DNA of 37,144 nucleotides from Stenotrophomonas sp. YIM B06876 (lineage in GTDB: Bacteria > Pseudomonadota > Gammaproteobacteria > Xanthomonadales > Xanthomonadaceae). Positions 18,549-28,966 of this stretch are shown in pieces. Where the stretch lies: NCBI RefSeq assembly GCF_030711595.1, contig NZ_JAUJUJ010000029.1, positions 1,231 through 38,374 on the forward strand, in the 5' to 3' direction. The first letter of the stretch is position 1. Every line of letters begins with the position of its first letter. Position numbers and translations under genes: made by a program. The notes under the pieces were generated by a model. That model made no database searches, was not told where the DNA came from, and saw nothing but the letters and a program-made list of their open reading frames with translations.

Positions 18549-19769
18549 ATGGCGCATTTCGAACTGATCGAGAAGATGGCACCCAATGCGGTGATCAAGG
18601 TGGTGGGCGTGGGCGGCGGCGGCGGCAATGCCGTGGCGCACATGGTCAACACCAGTGTGGAAGGCGTGGAATTCATCACCGCCAACACCGATTCGCAGGC
18701 CATCAAGAATTGTGGGGCCAAGCTGCAGCTGCAGCTGGGTACCAATGTCACCAAAGGCCTGGGCGCCGGTGCGAATCCGGAAGTCGGCCGCCAGGCGGCG
18801 CTGGAAGACCGCGAGCGCATCATGGACGCGCTGCAGGGCGCGGACATGGTGTTCATCACCGCCGGCATGGGCGGTGGTACCGGCACCGGTGCGGCACCGG
18901 TGATCGCGCAGCTGGCCAAGGAAATGGGCATCCTGACCGTGGCCGTGGTGACCAAGCCGTTCCCGTTCGAAGGCCGTCGTCGCATGCAGGTGGCGCTCAA
19001 GGGCATCGAAGAGTTGAGCCAGCATGTCGATTCGCTGATCACCATCCCCAACGAGAAGCTGATCACCGTGCTCGGCCGCAACGCCACCATGGTGCAGGCG
19101 TTCCGCGCCGCCAACGACGTGCTGCAGGGGGCCGTGCAGGGCATTGCCGATCTGATCGTGCGTCCCGGCCTGATCAACGTCGACTTCGCCGACGTGCGCA
19201 CCGTGATGTCGGAAATGGGCCTGGCCATGATGGGCACCGGCACCGCCCGCGGCGATGACCGCGCCCAGGCCGCCGCCGAAGCCGCCATCCAGAATCCGCT
19301 GCTGGACGATGTGAACCTGGCCGGGGCCAACGGCGTGCTGGTCAACATCAGCGCCGGCACCGACATCACCATGAGCGAGTTCGACGAGATCGGCCGCACC
19401 GTGGCCGCCTTCGCTTCGGAAGATGCGACGGTGGTGATCGGTACCGTGATCGATCCGGACCTGGGGGACGAGATCAAGGTAACCGTGGTCGCCACGGGTC
19501 TGAACGCGGCCGTGTCCAAGAATGCCCAGCGTCCGGGCGAGCGTGCGCCGATCAAGCTGGTGCGCAACGCCACCACCGGGATGCCGGAGTTCGGCGATTT
19601 CGACAACAGCGGTGATGCCGTGGCCAAGGCGGTCGGCAACACCATGGGCATGGGCCTGCGTCGCCCGAGCAGCGATACCGCACCGGCCGCGGGAGCCGCA
19701 CCGGCCACCGCGGAGCTTCCCAGCGACTACCTGGATATTCCGGCGTTCCTGCGCCGCCAGGCGGACTGA
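18549..19769 (+). CDS. ftsZ: Cell division GTPase FtsZ
   Basis: FtsZ is the tubulin homologue that polymerises into the Z ring. The 406-aa product has VVGVGGGGGNAVAHM at the nucleotide pocket, NTDSQAI, the tubulin signature GGGTGTG at residues 108-114, the catalytic T7-loop segment GLINVDFADVRTVM, and a variable linker. The conserved C-terminal peptide DYLDIPAFLRRQAD binds FtsA and ZipA. In-frame ATGs occur at 18543 and 18549. AGAGAGG sits at a better distance from 18549, and homologues start MAHFELIEKM, so the second is preferred. Confidence 0.98.
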   Translation: MAHFELIEKMAPNAVIKVVGVGGGGGNAVAHMVNTSVEGVEFITANTDSQAIKNCGAKLQLQLGTNVTKGLGAGANPEVGRQAALEDRERIMDALQGADMVFITAGMGGGTGTGAAPVIAQLAKEMGILTVAVVTKPFPFEGRRRMQVALKGIEELSQHVDSLITIPNEKLITVLGRNATMVQAFRAANDVLQGAVQGIADLIVRPGLINVDFADVRTVMSEMGLAMMGTGTARGDDRAQAAAEAAIQNPLLDDVNLAGANGVLVNISAGTDITMSEFDEIGRTVAAFASEDATVVIGTVIDPDLGDEIKVTVVATGLNAAVSKNAQRPGERAPIKLVRNATTGMPEFGDFDNSGDAVAKAVGNTMGMGLRRPSSDTAPAAGAAPATAELPSDYLDIPAFLRRQAD

Positions 19770-19796
19770 GCCGGAGTGGCGCGGTGACGGCAGCCG

Positions 19797-19816
19797 TGCC
19801 GGCCGCCAGGCCGGCA
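19797..19816. repeat. 8-bp inverted repeat after ftsZ
   Basis: TGCCGGCC and GGCCGGCA flank the 4-base loop GCCA. There is no T tract after it, so it is not a classical terminator. It may protect the 3' end of the ftsZ message from exonucleases. Confidence 0.45.
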
Positions 19817-19911
19817 GGGATCCGTTGCCGGCCCGGTCACCGGTGAGGCAATGCCGGTGGGAATGAAAACGTCGGGGCTTGTCCTCCCCGGCGGGCAACA
19901 CCATGTCCTTT

Positions 19912-19944
19912 GTTGCCGGGCCAGGAACGGCCCGGCAACATTTT
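19912..19944 (+). terminator. Rho-independent terminator between ftsZ and lpxC
   Basis: A perfect 11-bp stem, GTTGCCGGGCC pairing with GGCCCGGCAAC, encloses a 6-base loop and is followed by ATTTT. It ends the ftsZ transcript or controls read-through into lpxC. Just upstream, GGCAACA (19894-19900) can pair with TGTTGCC (19911-19917), overlapping the left arm, so a competing hairpin is possible. Confidence 0.75.
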
Positions 19945-20064
19945 CGCCACGGCGGCAACCGCGGCGGCGCAGCTCCGTTCCGCTCAAGGAGCGGCGTTAC
20001 TGCGTGTTATTCTTGTTTGCCCCCGGTCGTGTAACGCGCGGCCCACACGGTTTTCGGCCTACCC

Positions 20065-20976
20065 ATGATCCAGCAACGCACCCTCAAGAACACGATCCGC
20101 GCCACCGGCGTCGGCTTGCACAGCGGTGACAAGGTCTACCTGACCCTGCGCCCGGCACCGGTCGACCACGGCATCGTGTTCCGGCGCGTGGACCTGGAGC
20201 CGGCGGTGGATGTGCCGGCCAGGGCCGATCTGGTCACCGAAACCACGCTGTGCACCGGGCTGACCTGTGGCCCGGCCAAGATCCAGACGGTCGAGCACCT
20301 GATGTCGGCCCTGGCGGGGCTGGGCGTGGACAACGTGATCGTGGAGCTGTCTTCGGCAGAGCTGCCGATCATGGATGGCTCGGCCGGTCCGTTCGTGTTC
20401 CTGCTGCAGTCTGCCGGGGTCATCGAGCAGGGCGCGGCCAAGCGCTTCATCCGTATCCTCAAGCCGGTGGAAGTCACCGACGGTGACAAGGTCGCCCGCT
20501 TCGAACCCTACGAGGGCTACAAGCTCGGGTTCACCATCGAGTTCGACCATCCGATGATTCCGGCACGCCAGTCACGCGTGGAAATCGAGTTCTCGACGAT
20601 GGCCTATACCAAGGAAATCGCCCGCGCCCGCACCTTCGGTTTCATGCGCGACCTGGAATACATGCGCGAGCGCAACCTCGCCCTGGGCGGCTCGATGGAC
20701 AACGCGATCGTGCTCGACGAGTTCCGCGTGCTCAATGACGACGGCTTGCGTTACACCGACGAATTCGTGCGTCACAAGATCCTCGACGCCATTGGCGACC
20801 TGTATCTGGCCGGCGGCCAGGTGCTGGGGGCCTACGAGGGTTTCAAGTCCGGGCATGCGCTGAACAACAAGCTGGTCCGCGCGCTGCTGGCCGACCAGGC
20901 GGCCTGGGAATGGGTGAGCTATGACTCCCCGATCACCGGCGATCCGGTGGTCTACGGGCTGCCAGCCTACGCCTGA
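20065..20976 (+). CDS. lpxC: UDP-3-O-acyl-N-acetylglucosamine deacetylase LpxC
   Basis: LpxC is the zinc-dependent deacetylase and first committed enzyme of lipid A synthesis. The 303-aa product begins [21 protein letters not shown] and carries the zinc ligands His78 (TVEHLMSAL), His237 and Asp241 ([10 protein letters not shown]). The acid/base region FKSGHALNN is present. Length is normal. Location directly after ftsZ is the classical end of the dcw region. It has its own upstream region of 295 bp with a strong terminator; a TATTCT at 20008-20013 could be a -10 box but lacks a good -35. Confidence 0.97.
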   Translation: MIQQRTLKNTIRATGVGLHSGDKVYLTLRPAPVDHGIVFRRVDLEPAVDVPARADLVTETTLCTGLTCGPAKIQTVEHLMSALAGLGVDNVIVELSSAELPIMDGSAGPFVFLLQSAGVIEQGAAKRFIRILKPVEVTDGDKVARFEPYEGYKLGFTIEFDHPMIPARQSRVEIEFSTMAYTKEIARARTFGFMRDLEYMRERNLALGGSMDNAIVLDEFRVLNDDGLRYTDEFVRHKILDAIGDLYLAGGQVLGAYEGFKSGHALNNKLVRALLADQAAWEWVSYDSPITGDPVVYGLPAYA

Positions 20977-21176
20977 GCCGCCGTCTCCGCGGGAACGCGA
21001 TTCCCGGGGGCGTGTCACGGAACTGTGAATACAACGCCGGTTCCTGGCCGGGTTTAGCGAAAAATTAACAAAATGCTAACTACTGCGCCACGGGTCACGG
21101 CTAGGATCCGTGTCGGCCTTCCGCTTGCCTGATCCGGTGAGCGGCGGAAACGGGAGCAGCATCCGCCTCCGTTGCC
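20977..21176. other. Spacer between lpxC and the convergent dciA-like gene
   Basis: No ORF of interest is seen. The stretch 21057-21083 (GCGAAAAATTAACAAAATGC and neighbours) is sharply A/T-rich for this genome and could be a promoter or UP element. Small imperfect inverted repeats such as CGGGAA..TTCCCG near 20989-21007 lack T tails. Both flanking genes end here, so a promoter-like stretch would have to serve something not recognised. Confidence 0.35.
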
Positions 21177-21614
21177 TCAGGAACGTTGGGGTTCGTCGTC
21201 CTGAAAGCATGCCAAGGCGTCACGCAATCCTCTGTGCGTGGCTGCCGACACTGCGTGAGACCTGCGCTGGTCTGTCTGCACTGGGGAGTGCAGTGGCGCA
21301 GTCGCAGTTTTGACGGTCACCTTGGTGACCTTCAGCCCGATGGAGCGGGCCGCGTCGAGCAGCTGGTTTTCGGCAAGCCTCACTTTGGCATGCCACACCG
21401 GTGAATCGACGAGAAAAACGAGGTGTTCGCCGTCCACATTGGCCAGCCGGCAACGGCTTCTCAGCGCGGGCGGCAAATGGGGGCGCAATTGCCGGTCCAA
21501 TGCATCGAGCCACAGGGCGCGACGCAGCGGGTTTCCGGTTTTGTCCGCCATGACAGCTTCCAGCGCCGGCTTCGGCGCGGAAGGTGGACGAGCACTGGAT
21601 TTCGGCTCAGACAT
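21177..21614 (-). CDS. DUF721 / DciA-family protein
   Basis: The 145-aa protein contains a core from about residue 15 to 105 (PALEAVMADKTGNPLRRALW, LDRQLRPHLPPALRSRCRL, DGEHLVFLVDSPVWHAKVRL) typical of the DUF721/DciA family. DciA is the ancestral loader partner of the replicative helicase DnaB in bacteria without DnaC. The short basic C-terminal tail is variable. The ATG at 21614 has GAAAAAG upstream. Only 12 bp separate it from the divergent M23 gene, so each promoter probably lies in the other gene. The family assignment is good; the helicase-loading role is by family. Confidence 0.8.
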   Translation of the reverse strand: MSEPKSSARPPSAPKPALEAVMADKTGNPLRRALWLDALDRQLRPHLPPALRSRCRLANVDGEHLVFLVDSPVWHAKVRLAENQLLDAARSIGLKVTKVTVKTATAPLHSPVQTDQRRSHAVSAATHRGLRDALACFQDDEPQRS

Positions 21615-21626
21615 AAGACTTTTTCA

Positions 21627-22577
21627 ATGACATTCAAAAAGATCGTAATCAAAACGCGTGAAAGTCAGGCAAAGACGCCGCTCGCGCGTTTGCGTGTGTA
21701 CTTCGAGGATCGCCCGGGTGCGTTGCTCGGCGGAGTTCTCGGATTGGGCTGCCTGTTGGGAATCGGCGCCAGTATCGGTATCGGCATGGTCGGTGATTCG
21801 GCGATGCAAGCCAAGCTCGCCAGACAGGACCTTGAGTTGCAGCAGGTCCGCAAGCAGGCCCAGACTGACGTCAATGCGCTGGCCGCCCGGCTCGGTGAAC
21901 TGCAGGCCCAGGCCACCCGGCTCAATGCGCTGGGCGAGCGCCTGACCCAGATGGGCAAGCTGGAAGATGGCGAGTTCGACTTCAACGAGACCCCGGGCTT
22001 GGGTGAAGGGGAGCCGGGCCCGACCCAGGACATCCCGGTCAGCGCGGTCAACAGCGACTTACAGGTGCTGGAGCAGCGCTTCGTTGCTTCAGGCCGCCAG
22101 CTGTCGGTGATGGAATCGCTGCTGTTCGACCACCAGCTCGAGCAGAACGCGGTGCCTTCGCGCATGCCGATCCGCAACACCTACGTCACCTCCAACTTCG
22201 GTACCCGCAGCGATCCGTTCGGGCGCGGTGCCGCCACCCACAAGGGCATGGATTTCCACGCCCGGGTCGGCGATCCGGTGATGGCGGTGGCCGATGGCGT
22301 GGTCAGCTTTGCCGGGGTCAAGGGCGGCTACGGCAATGTGGTCGACGTCGACCACGGCAACGGCTATGTCACCCGCTACGCGCACAACTCCAGGCTGGTG
22401 GTGAAGCCCGGTGATCTGGTGCGGGCAGGGCAGGAGGTGGCCAAGGCCGGCTCCACCGGTCGTTCCACCGGCGCCCACGTCCATTTCGAAGTGTGGGAGC
22501 GCGGCAACGTGGTCAATCCGCGCAAGTTCCTCGGCGCGGGTGGCAATACGCCGGTCGGCCGCGTCAGCCGCGGTTGA
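21627..22577 (+). CDS. M23-family (LytM-type) metallopeptidase
   Basis: The 316-aa product is a likely inner-membrane-anchored peptidoglycan endopeptidase. It has a cytoplasmic N-terminus, a Gly-rich transmembrane helix (about residues 31-53) and a coiled coil (about 60-110). The LytM domain (about 180-305) has the full set of zinc ligands: His205 and Asp209 in HKGMD, and His286 in HVHFE (with His284). SNFGTRSDPF precedes the first ligand. All key residues are present, so it is probably active rather than a degenerate EnvC/NlpD-type activator. The frame is open upstream to 21423 but that part lies opposite the dciA-like gene; ATG 21627 is the natural start. Confidence 0.9.
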   Translation: MTFKKIVIKTRESQAKTPLARLRVYFEDRPGALLGGVLGLGCLLGIGASIGIGMVGDSAMQAKLARQDLELQQVRKQAQTDVNALAARLGELQAQATRLNALGERLTQMGKLEDGEFDFNETPGLGEGEPGPTQDIPVSAVNSDLQVLEQRFVASGRQLSVMESLLFDHQLEQNAVPSRMPIRNTYVTSNFGTRSDPFGRGAATHKGMDFHARVGDPVMAVADGVVSFAGVKGGYGNVVDVDHGNGYVTRYAHNSRLVVKPGDLVRAGQEVAKAGSTGRSTGAHVHFEVWERGNVVNPRKFLGAGGNTPVGRVSRG

Positions 22578-22619
22578 TCTTGCGGTGGGTGCTTGAATCG
22601 CCAAGCCCCCGCCCCAAGC

Positions 22620-22625
22620 TACAAT
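22620..22625 (+). promoter_or_regulatory. Probable -10 box of the secA promoter
   Basis: TACAAT matches the -10 consensus at five of six positions and lies about 105 bases before the secA start. The best upstream -35-like hexamer is TTGAAT at 22593-22598, but its spacing of 21 bp is long, so the -35 assignment is uncertain. Confidence 0.5.
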
Positions 22626-22640
22626 AGGCGTTGCCATCGA

Positions 22641-22667
22641 CAGGGCGCATTGCGCCCTGTTTCGTTT
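22641..22667 (+). terminator. Hairpin with T-rich tail in the secA leader
   Basis: CAGGGCGC and GCGCCCTG form an 8-bp stem around a 3-base loop, followed by TTTCGTTT. It can be the terminator of the M23 gene. Because it lies downstream of the likely secA -10 box, it would also be transcribed at the start of the secA message and could act as an attenuator. The T tract is interrupted by CG, so termination may be partial. Confidence 0.55.
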
Positions 22668-22730
22668 GCGGTAATCGGGTCCCGGGGGGAGTCGCTGCCG
22701 CACGGCATTTCATTCCAACCGGTTCCTTCA

Positions 22731-25466
<2,736 letters not shown>

Positions 25467-25554
25467 TCGCGCGCTAGCGCAATCGCACAGCCGGTCTATG
25501 CCGTCGTTGTTGACGGCGCCGGTTCCACTCGCCGAACCGTGTGATGATTGACAG

Positions 25555-25585
25555 ACGCCCCGCTTGAAGCGGGGCGTTTTTTTTT
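25555..25585 (+). terminator. Strong Rho-independent terminator after secA
   Basis: ACGCCCCGCT and AGCGGGGCGT form a perfect 10-bp stem with a 3-base loop, followed by nine uninterrupted T residues. About 40 bp upstream is a second small hairpin (GCCGTC / GACGGC, 25500-25517). This is the clearest terminator in the window. Confidence 0.92.
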
Positions 25586-25785
25586 TGGACGTTCCAGGCG
25601 GGATACACGCCTGCGCCAGGGCGCTGCGCCGCACGCGCTGAAACAGGTGCAGTGCGCGCTGATTTTTTTGCGCGATCCGGTTCCAGTTCGCCGCGCCAAT
25701 GTGACCGCGCCCGCGAACTCGGAGAATTGGGAAAAATCCCCAGGGGTTGCAGGGGATATCCGTACCCGGAATTCGCGGGGGTGCC
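25586..25785. other. Gap between the secA terminator and the autotransporter remnant
   Basis: No gene is recognised. There is a run of seven T (about 25662-25668) after an imperfect stem (CGCAC...GTGCG), possibly an old terminator. The stretch probably represents decayed sequence belonging to the remnant that follows. Confidence 0.35.
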
Positions 25786-26180
25786 ATGGGCACCCGCCTG
25801 TCCTCGGACGCGGCCGTGGAGGCCGGCGGCAGTGCCGCGTTGGCGATCGCGGCCAGCAAGGACGGGATGTGGACCACCACCGCCGGCGTGCGCGCGTCGT
25901 GGAATATCAGCGGCGGCCAGCAGCATGGCGCGCGTCCGGAAGCCGGGCTGGCCTGGCAGAACGCTGCCGGTAACTGCGGGCCGAATCCCGGCACCGCTTC
26001 GTGGCCGGCAGCAGCGCGTTCAGGGTCGGTGGCGTGCCGCTGGCCCGCAACGTCGGCGCTGCCGAGCTGGGGGTGTCGGTCAACACTTCCGACACCAGCC
26101 ACCTGGCGATGTTTGCCCAGGGCCGGGCGGGCGACGGCCAGCGCGAAGTGGCTGTGCAGTTGAACTGGACGCTGGCGTTC
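25786..26180 (+). pseudogene. Autotransporter beta-barrel C-terminal fragment (decayed)
   Basis: Two frames that follow each other spell the end of an autotransporter beta domain. The first (from 25786) reads AGVRASWNISGGQQHGARPE and AGLAWQNAAGN. The second, from about 25992, reads HRFVAGSSAFRVGGVPLARN, then GAAELGVSVNTSDTSHLAMF and VAVQLNWTLAF. The strand pattern, the phrase VGGVPLARN and the terminal aromatic Phe are typical of family C-termini. The frames differ and the second has a stop (TAA at 25971) just before the join, so a frameshift lies near 25970-25992. The codon after the final Phe is TGG where a stop is expected. No passenger domain, signal peptide or start is visible. It lies between the secA terminator and mutT. 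Confidence 0.6.
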
Positions 26181-26301
26181 TGGGCGGCGTCCGTTCCGCC
26201 ACCTCGTAGCACCACACCGGGCTCCGCAAGGGGCCCGGTGCCGGTCGGCTGTGGCCGGCGCCCATTGCATCGTCGTCGCGGTTTTCGGCATGCTCTGCGC
26301 C

Positions 26302-27255
26302 ATGCATTCCCCTACGCGATCAATCCATGTCGTGGCCGGCGTGATTACCGACGCCCGTGGCCGGATTCTGCTCAATCGCCGTACCGGCGACAGTGACATG
26401 GCCGGGCTGTGGGAATTCCCCGGCGGCAAGCGCGAGCCGGGTGAAACCTCCGAACAGGCGCTGGCGCGCGAGCTGCACGAGGAGCTGGGGATCGAGGCGG
26501 AAATCGGCGACTGGCTGATGGAGATCCCGCAGCTCTACCCGGACAAGCGGCTGCGGCTGGAGGTGCGCCGGATCACCCGCTGGACCGGCACCGCCCGCGG
26601 GCGCGAGGGCCAGGCAATCACCTGGGTGGCGCCGGAGAAACTGGAGCGCTATTCGATGCCGCCGGCCGATGTGCCGGTGGTGGCGGCGCTGCGTCAGCCG
26701 GATCGTTATCTGGTCACGCCCGAACCGCAGGCGGGGCTCGACACCTGGCTGGAGCAACTCGGCCGGGCGCTGGAATCCGGCATCCAGCGGGTGCAGCTGC
26801 GCACGCCCGTCAGCGGCGACCGCGTGGCGTTGGCGCGCGCGGCGGTGGAACGGCATGGGCGCCATGCGCAGCTGCTGCTCAATCGCGATATCGCCCTGGC
26901 ACGCGAGCTGCGGGTCGGCGTGCATCTGGGCGCCGAGCAGTTGCTGGCGTTGCGCGAACGTCCGGTGCCGGCCGGGCAGCTGGTGGCGGCGTCCTGCCAC
27001 GATCTGGCCCACCTGCGGGCCGCGCAGCGGCTGGGGTGCGATTTCGCGGTACTGGGGCCGGTGCAGGCCAGCGCGTCCCATCCCGGGGCCGCGGCGCTGG
27101 GCTGGGAGGTGTTCGAGCAGTTGCGCGAGCAGGTGTCGCTGCCGCTGTACGCCATCGGTGGGCTGGGCGCGGAGCATATCGGTGAAGCGCGGCGGCATGG
27201 CGCCCAGGGCATTGCCGCGATCCGCGCGCTGTGGCCGGCCGCCCTTACAGGCTGA
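26302..27255 (+). CDS. mutT: MutT-type Nudix hydrolase fused to a ThiE-like domain
   Basis: The 317-aa product has an N-terminal Nudix domain (about residues 8-130) with an intact Nudix box: GGKREPGETSEQALARELHE then ELGI. MutT hydrolyses oxidised nucleotides such as 8-oxo-dGTP. The second half (from about residue 133, RYLVTPEP) has the thiamine-phosphate-synthase barrel (HLGAEQLLAL, FAVLGPVQASASH, YAIGGLGAEHI). Several ThiE active-site positions look altered, so it is probably not a working ThiE. This fusion is common in gammaproteobacteria. Start choices are GTG 26251, ATG 26290 and ATG 26302; the last best fits the family. The end overlaps the convergent DUF4124-like gene by 11 bp. Confidence 0.9.
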   Translation: MHSPTRSIHVVAGVITDARGRILLNRRTGDSDMAGLWEFPGGKREPGETSEQALARELHEELGIEAEIGDWLMEIPQLYPDKRLRLEVRRITRWTGTARGREGQAITWVAPEKLERYSMPPADVPVVAALRQPDRYLVTPEPQAGLDTWLEQLGRALESGIQRVQLRTPVSGDRVALARAAVERHGRHAQLLLNRDIALARELRVGVHLGAEQLLALRERPVPAGQLVAASCHDLAHLRAAQRLGCDFAVLGPVQASASHPGAAALGWEVFEQLREQVSLPLYAIGGLGAEHIGEARRHGAQGIAAIRALWPAALTG

Positions 27256-27865
27256 TCCAGAAACAGTTGTACTGGCGGCGCAGCCCGAGCACCGTGCGCG
27301 AGGGCGTGCTGCCGTTGCCCAGGGTCTGCTCCAGGCGCAGGCCGATCGGGCGCGGACGGCGGTAGGCCACGCTGTTGTCCGCGGCCGGTGCCGGTGCCGC
27401 CGGCTGTGCGCCGGGGTCGACCGGGGTGCCATCGCTGTAGGTGAAGGGCAGGGCGGCCGCCGGCTGATAGGCGGGCGCTTCGGCAAACACTGGGGCGATA
27501 TCCACCAGCGGCCGCTGCACGATGGCTTCCAGGCGGTCCAGGACCCGCGCCGCCGCCGCATTGGACAATCCGTTCCACAGGTACACGCTGGACAGGCGGT
27601 TCACGTCACGCGCCTGCACCGCCGAGTTGATCTGCGCCACCAGGTCGCTGAGCCGGCGCGCGCAGCTGTCGCGGTACAGCCCATTGCCACCGGCATCGCG
27701 CGCGGCGGCGGGTAGGCGCGCGGTGGCGCCGAGGTCTTCGCAGCGGCGGTCGCTGTAAACGGTTTGCCCCTGCGCGCCGGTGCAGCGGTTGACCTGCTGC
27801 GCCCACCCGGGGGGCGCGGCGACAAGGCCGGCAACGATCAACGACAGGAGCGGCAAAGGGCGCAT
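27245..27865 (-). CDS. Exported DUF4124-like protein
   Basis: The 206-aa product has an N-terminal signal peptide (MRPLPLLSLIVAGLVAAPPG, probable cleavage after WAQ). Directly after it is QVNRCTGAQGQTVYSDRRCE, which resembles the small DUF4124 module (xxYRCxxxxGxxxYSDxPC). The rest has no recognised domain; it contains several Arg/Ala-rich helices and a Pro/Ala-rich segment near residues 150-170. The frame is open upstream to 28018, overlapping metF, but the signal peptide marks the start at 27865. It lies 64 bp after metF on the same strand and may be co-transcribed. Function unknown. Confidence 0.72.
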   Translation of the reverse strand: MRPLPLLSLIVAGLVAAPPGWAQQVNRCTGAQGQTVYSDRRCEDLGATARLPAAARDAGGNGLYRDSCARRLSDLVAQINSAVQARDVNRLSSVYLWNGLSNAAAARVLDRLEAIVQRPLVDIAPVFAEAPAYQPAAALPFTYSDGTPVDPGAQPAAPAPAADNSVAYRRPRPIGLRLEQTLGNGSTPSRTVLGLRRQYNCFWISL

Positions 27866-27929
27866 CCCCGGCAGGGTAGCGGCCGCAGCACCTTGCCGGA
27901 AGTGATGATGGGGCGTTGTGCTGGCGATA

Positions 27930-28760
27930 TCAGGCGCTGCGCAGCCGCTGCAGCACCGCGCCGGTCGGCTTGGCCAGGTTGAGGGTGTAGAAATGCAGCG
28001 CCGGGGCGCCGCCGGCAATCAGCCGCTCGCACAATGACGCCACCACGTCGGCACCGAAGGCGCGTACCGATTCGGCATCGTCGCCGTAGGCCTGCATGCG
28101 CTTGCCGATCCAGCGCGGAATCTCGGCGCCGCACTGCTCGGAGAACCGGCGCAGCTGGCTGAAGTTGGAAATCGGCATCACCCCGGCAATGATCGGCACC
28201 TGCACCCCGAGCTTGCGCACCGCGTCGACAAAGTGGAAATAGGCGTCGGCGTTGTAGAAATACTGGGTGATGGCGGCATCGGCGCCGGCGTCGATCTTGG
28301 TCTTGAAGTGGCGCAGGTCGGCCAGCGCGCACGAGGCCTGCGGATGGGTTTCCGGATAGGCGCCCACTTCGATGCGGAACGCATCGCCGTGCTCGGCGCG
28401 GATGAATTCGATCAGTTCCGAGGCGTAGCGCAGGTCGCCGGGAAACCCCATGCCCGAGGGCAGGTCGCCGCGCAGCGCAACCAGCCGTTTCACGCCGATC
28501 GCGCGGTACAGCTTGAGCAGCTCGCGGATCTCCTCGCGGGTGCCGCCCACGCACGACAGATGCGGCGCCGCTTGCAGGCCGTGGTGCTGGTTGAGGTGGC
28601 GCACCGTCTCGGAGGTGTAGCTGAGGGTGGAACCGCCGGCGCCGAACGTGCACGACACGTACTCCGGTGCATGCACCTTGAGCCTGGCGGCGGTGCGGTC
28701 CAGCTGCGCGCGCTGGTCATCGGTCTTGGGTGGATAGAACTCGAAGCTGAGGGCGGTCAT
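27930..28760 (-). CDS. metF: Methylenetetrahydrofolate reductase MetF
   Basis: MetF is the flavoprotein that reduces 5,10-methylene-THF to 5-methyl-THF, the methyl donor for methionine synthesis. The 276-aa protein begins MTALSFEFYPPKTDDQR (active-site FEFxPPK). It then has VSCTFGAGGSTL, PHLSCVGGTREEI, LVALRGDLPSG, GAYPETHPQA, DAAITQYFYNADAYFHFVD, PIIAGVMPISNFSQLRRF and LHFYTLNLAKP, all normal for the family. An upstream ATG at 28796 adds twelve unlike residues, so 28760 is chosen. A palindrome inside the predicted promoter suggests repressor control. Confidence 0.96.
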   Translation of the reverse strand: MTALSFEFYPPKTDDQRAQLDRTAARLKVHAPEYVSCTFGAGGSTLSYTSETVRHLNQHHGLQAAPHLSCVGGTREEIRELLKLYRAIGVKRLVALRGDLPSGMGFPGDLRYASELIEFIRAEHGDAFRIEVGAYPETHPQASCALADLRHFKTKIDAGADAAITQYFYNADAYFHFVDAVRKLGVQVPIIAGVMPISNFSQLRRFSEQCGAEIPRWIGKRMQAYGDDAESVRAFGADVVASLCERLIAGGAPALHFYTLNLAKPTGAVLQRLRSA

Positions 28761-28795
28761 GGCGGTGAGGGCCGGGTCAGAACGGGAATGGGGCA

Positions 28796-28826
28796 ATCAT
28801 ATCTCTCCATCAAGATGGATGTGCAA
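28796..28826 (-). promoter_or_regulatory. metF promoter with a palindromic operator in its spacer
   Basis: On the minus strand TTGCAC (28821-28826) and TATGAT (28796-28801) form a -35/-10 pair with a 19-bp spacer. The spacer contains the inverted repeat TCCATC-AA-GATGGA (28806-28819), placed where a bound repressor would block RNA polymerase. Methionine-cycle genes in proteobacteria are controlled by regulators such as MetJ, MetR, SahR or riboswitches. I cannot assign this palindrome to one of them with certainty. Confidence 0.55.
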
Positions 28827-28966
28827 TAGTTTCGCCGGTAGCCCGTGCCGCCCTCCATCCGCCGCCATCGCCGCTCACGGCCCGCTGCGGCCGCCGGTCA
28901 TGTTTATTGCAGCCGGTGGCCGCGGTTGGGCGATGCTGGCGTCCACATCCACACAGGGAAACGACC

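Noticed and set aside
19797..19816. Terminator directly after ftsZ
   Set aside because: The stem is good but is followed by GGGATCC rather than a T tract; the real terminator is at 19912-19944.
22593..22730. Extra 46 N-terminal codons of SecA, or a SecM-like leader peptide
   Set aside because: The frame is open, but the translated part has no signal peptide or arrest motif, starts at TTG, and includes the leader hairpin. SecA homologues begin at MINSLL.
28761..28966. SAH or SAM riboswitch upstream of metF
   Set aside because: The predicted promoter lies only about 30 bases from the metF start, leaving no room for a riboswitch in the leader, and I see no conserved riboswitch core.
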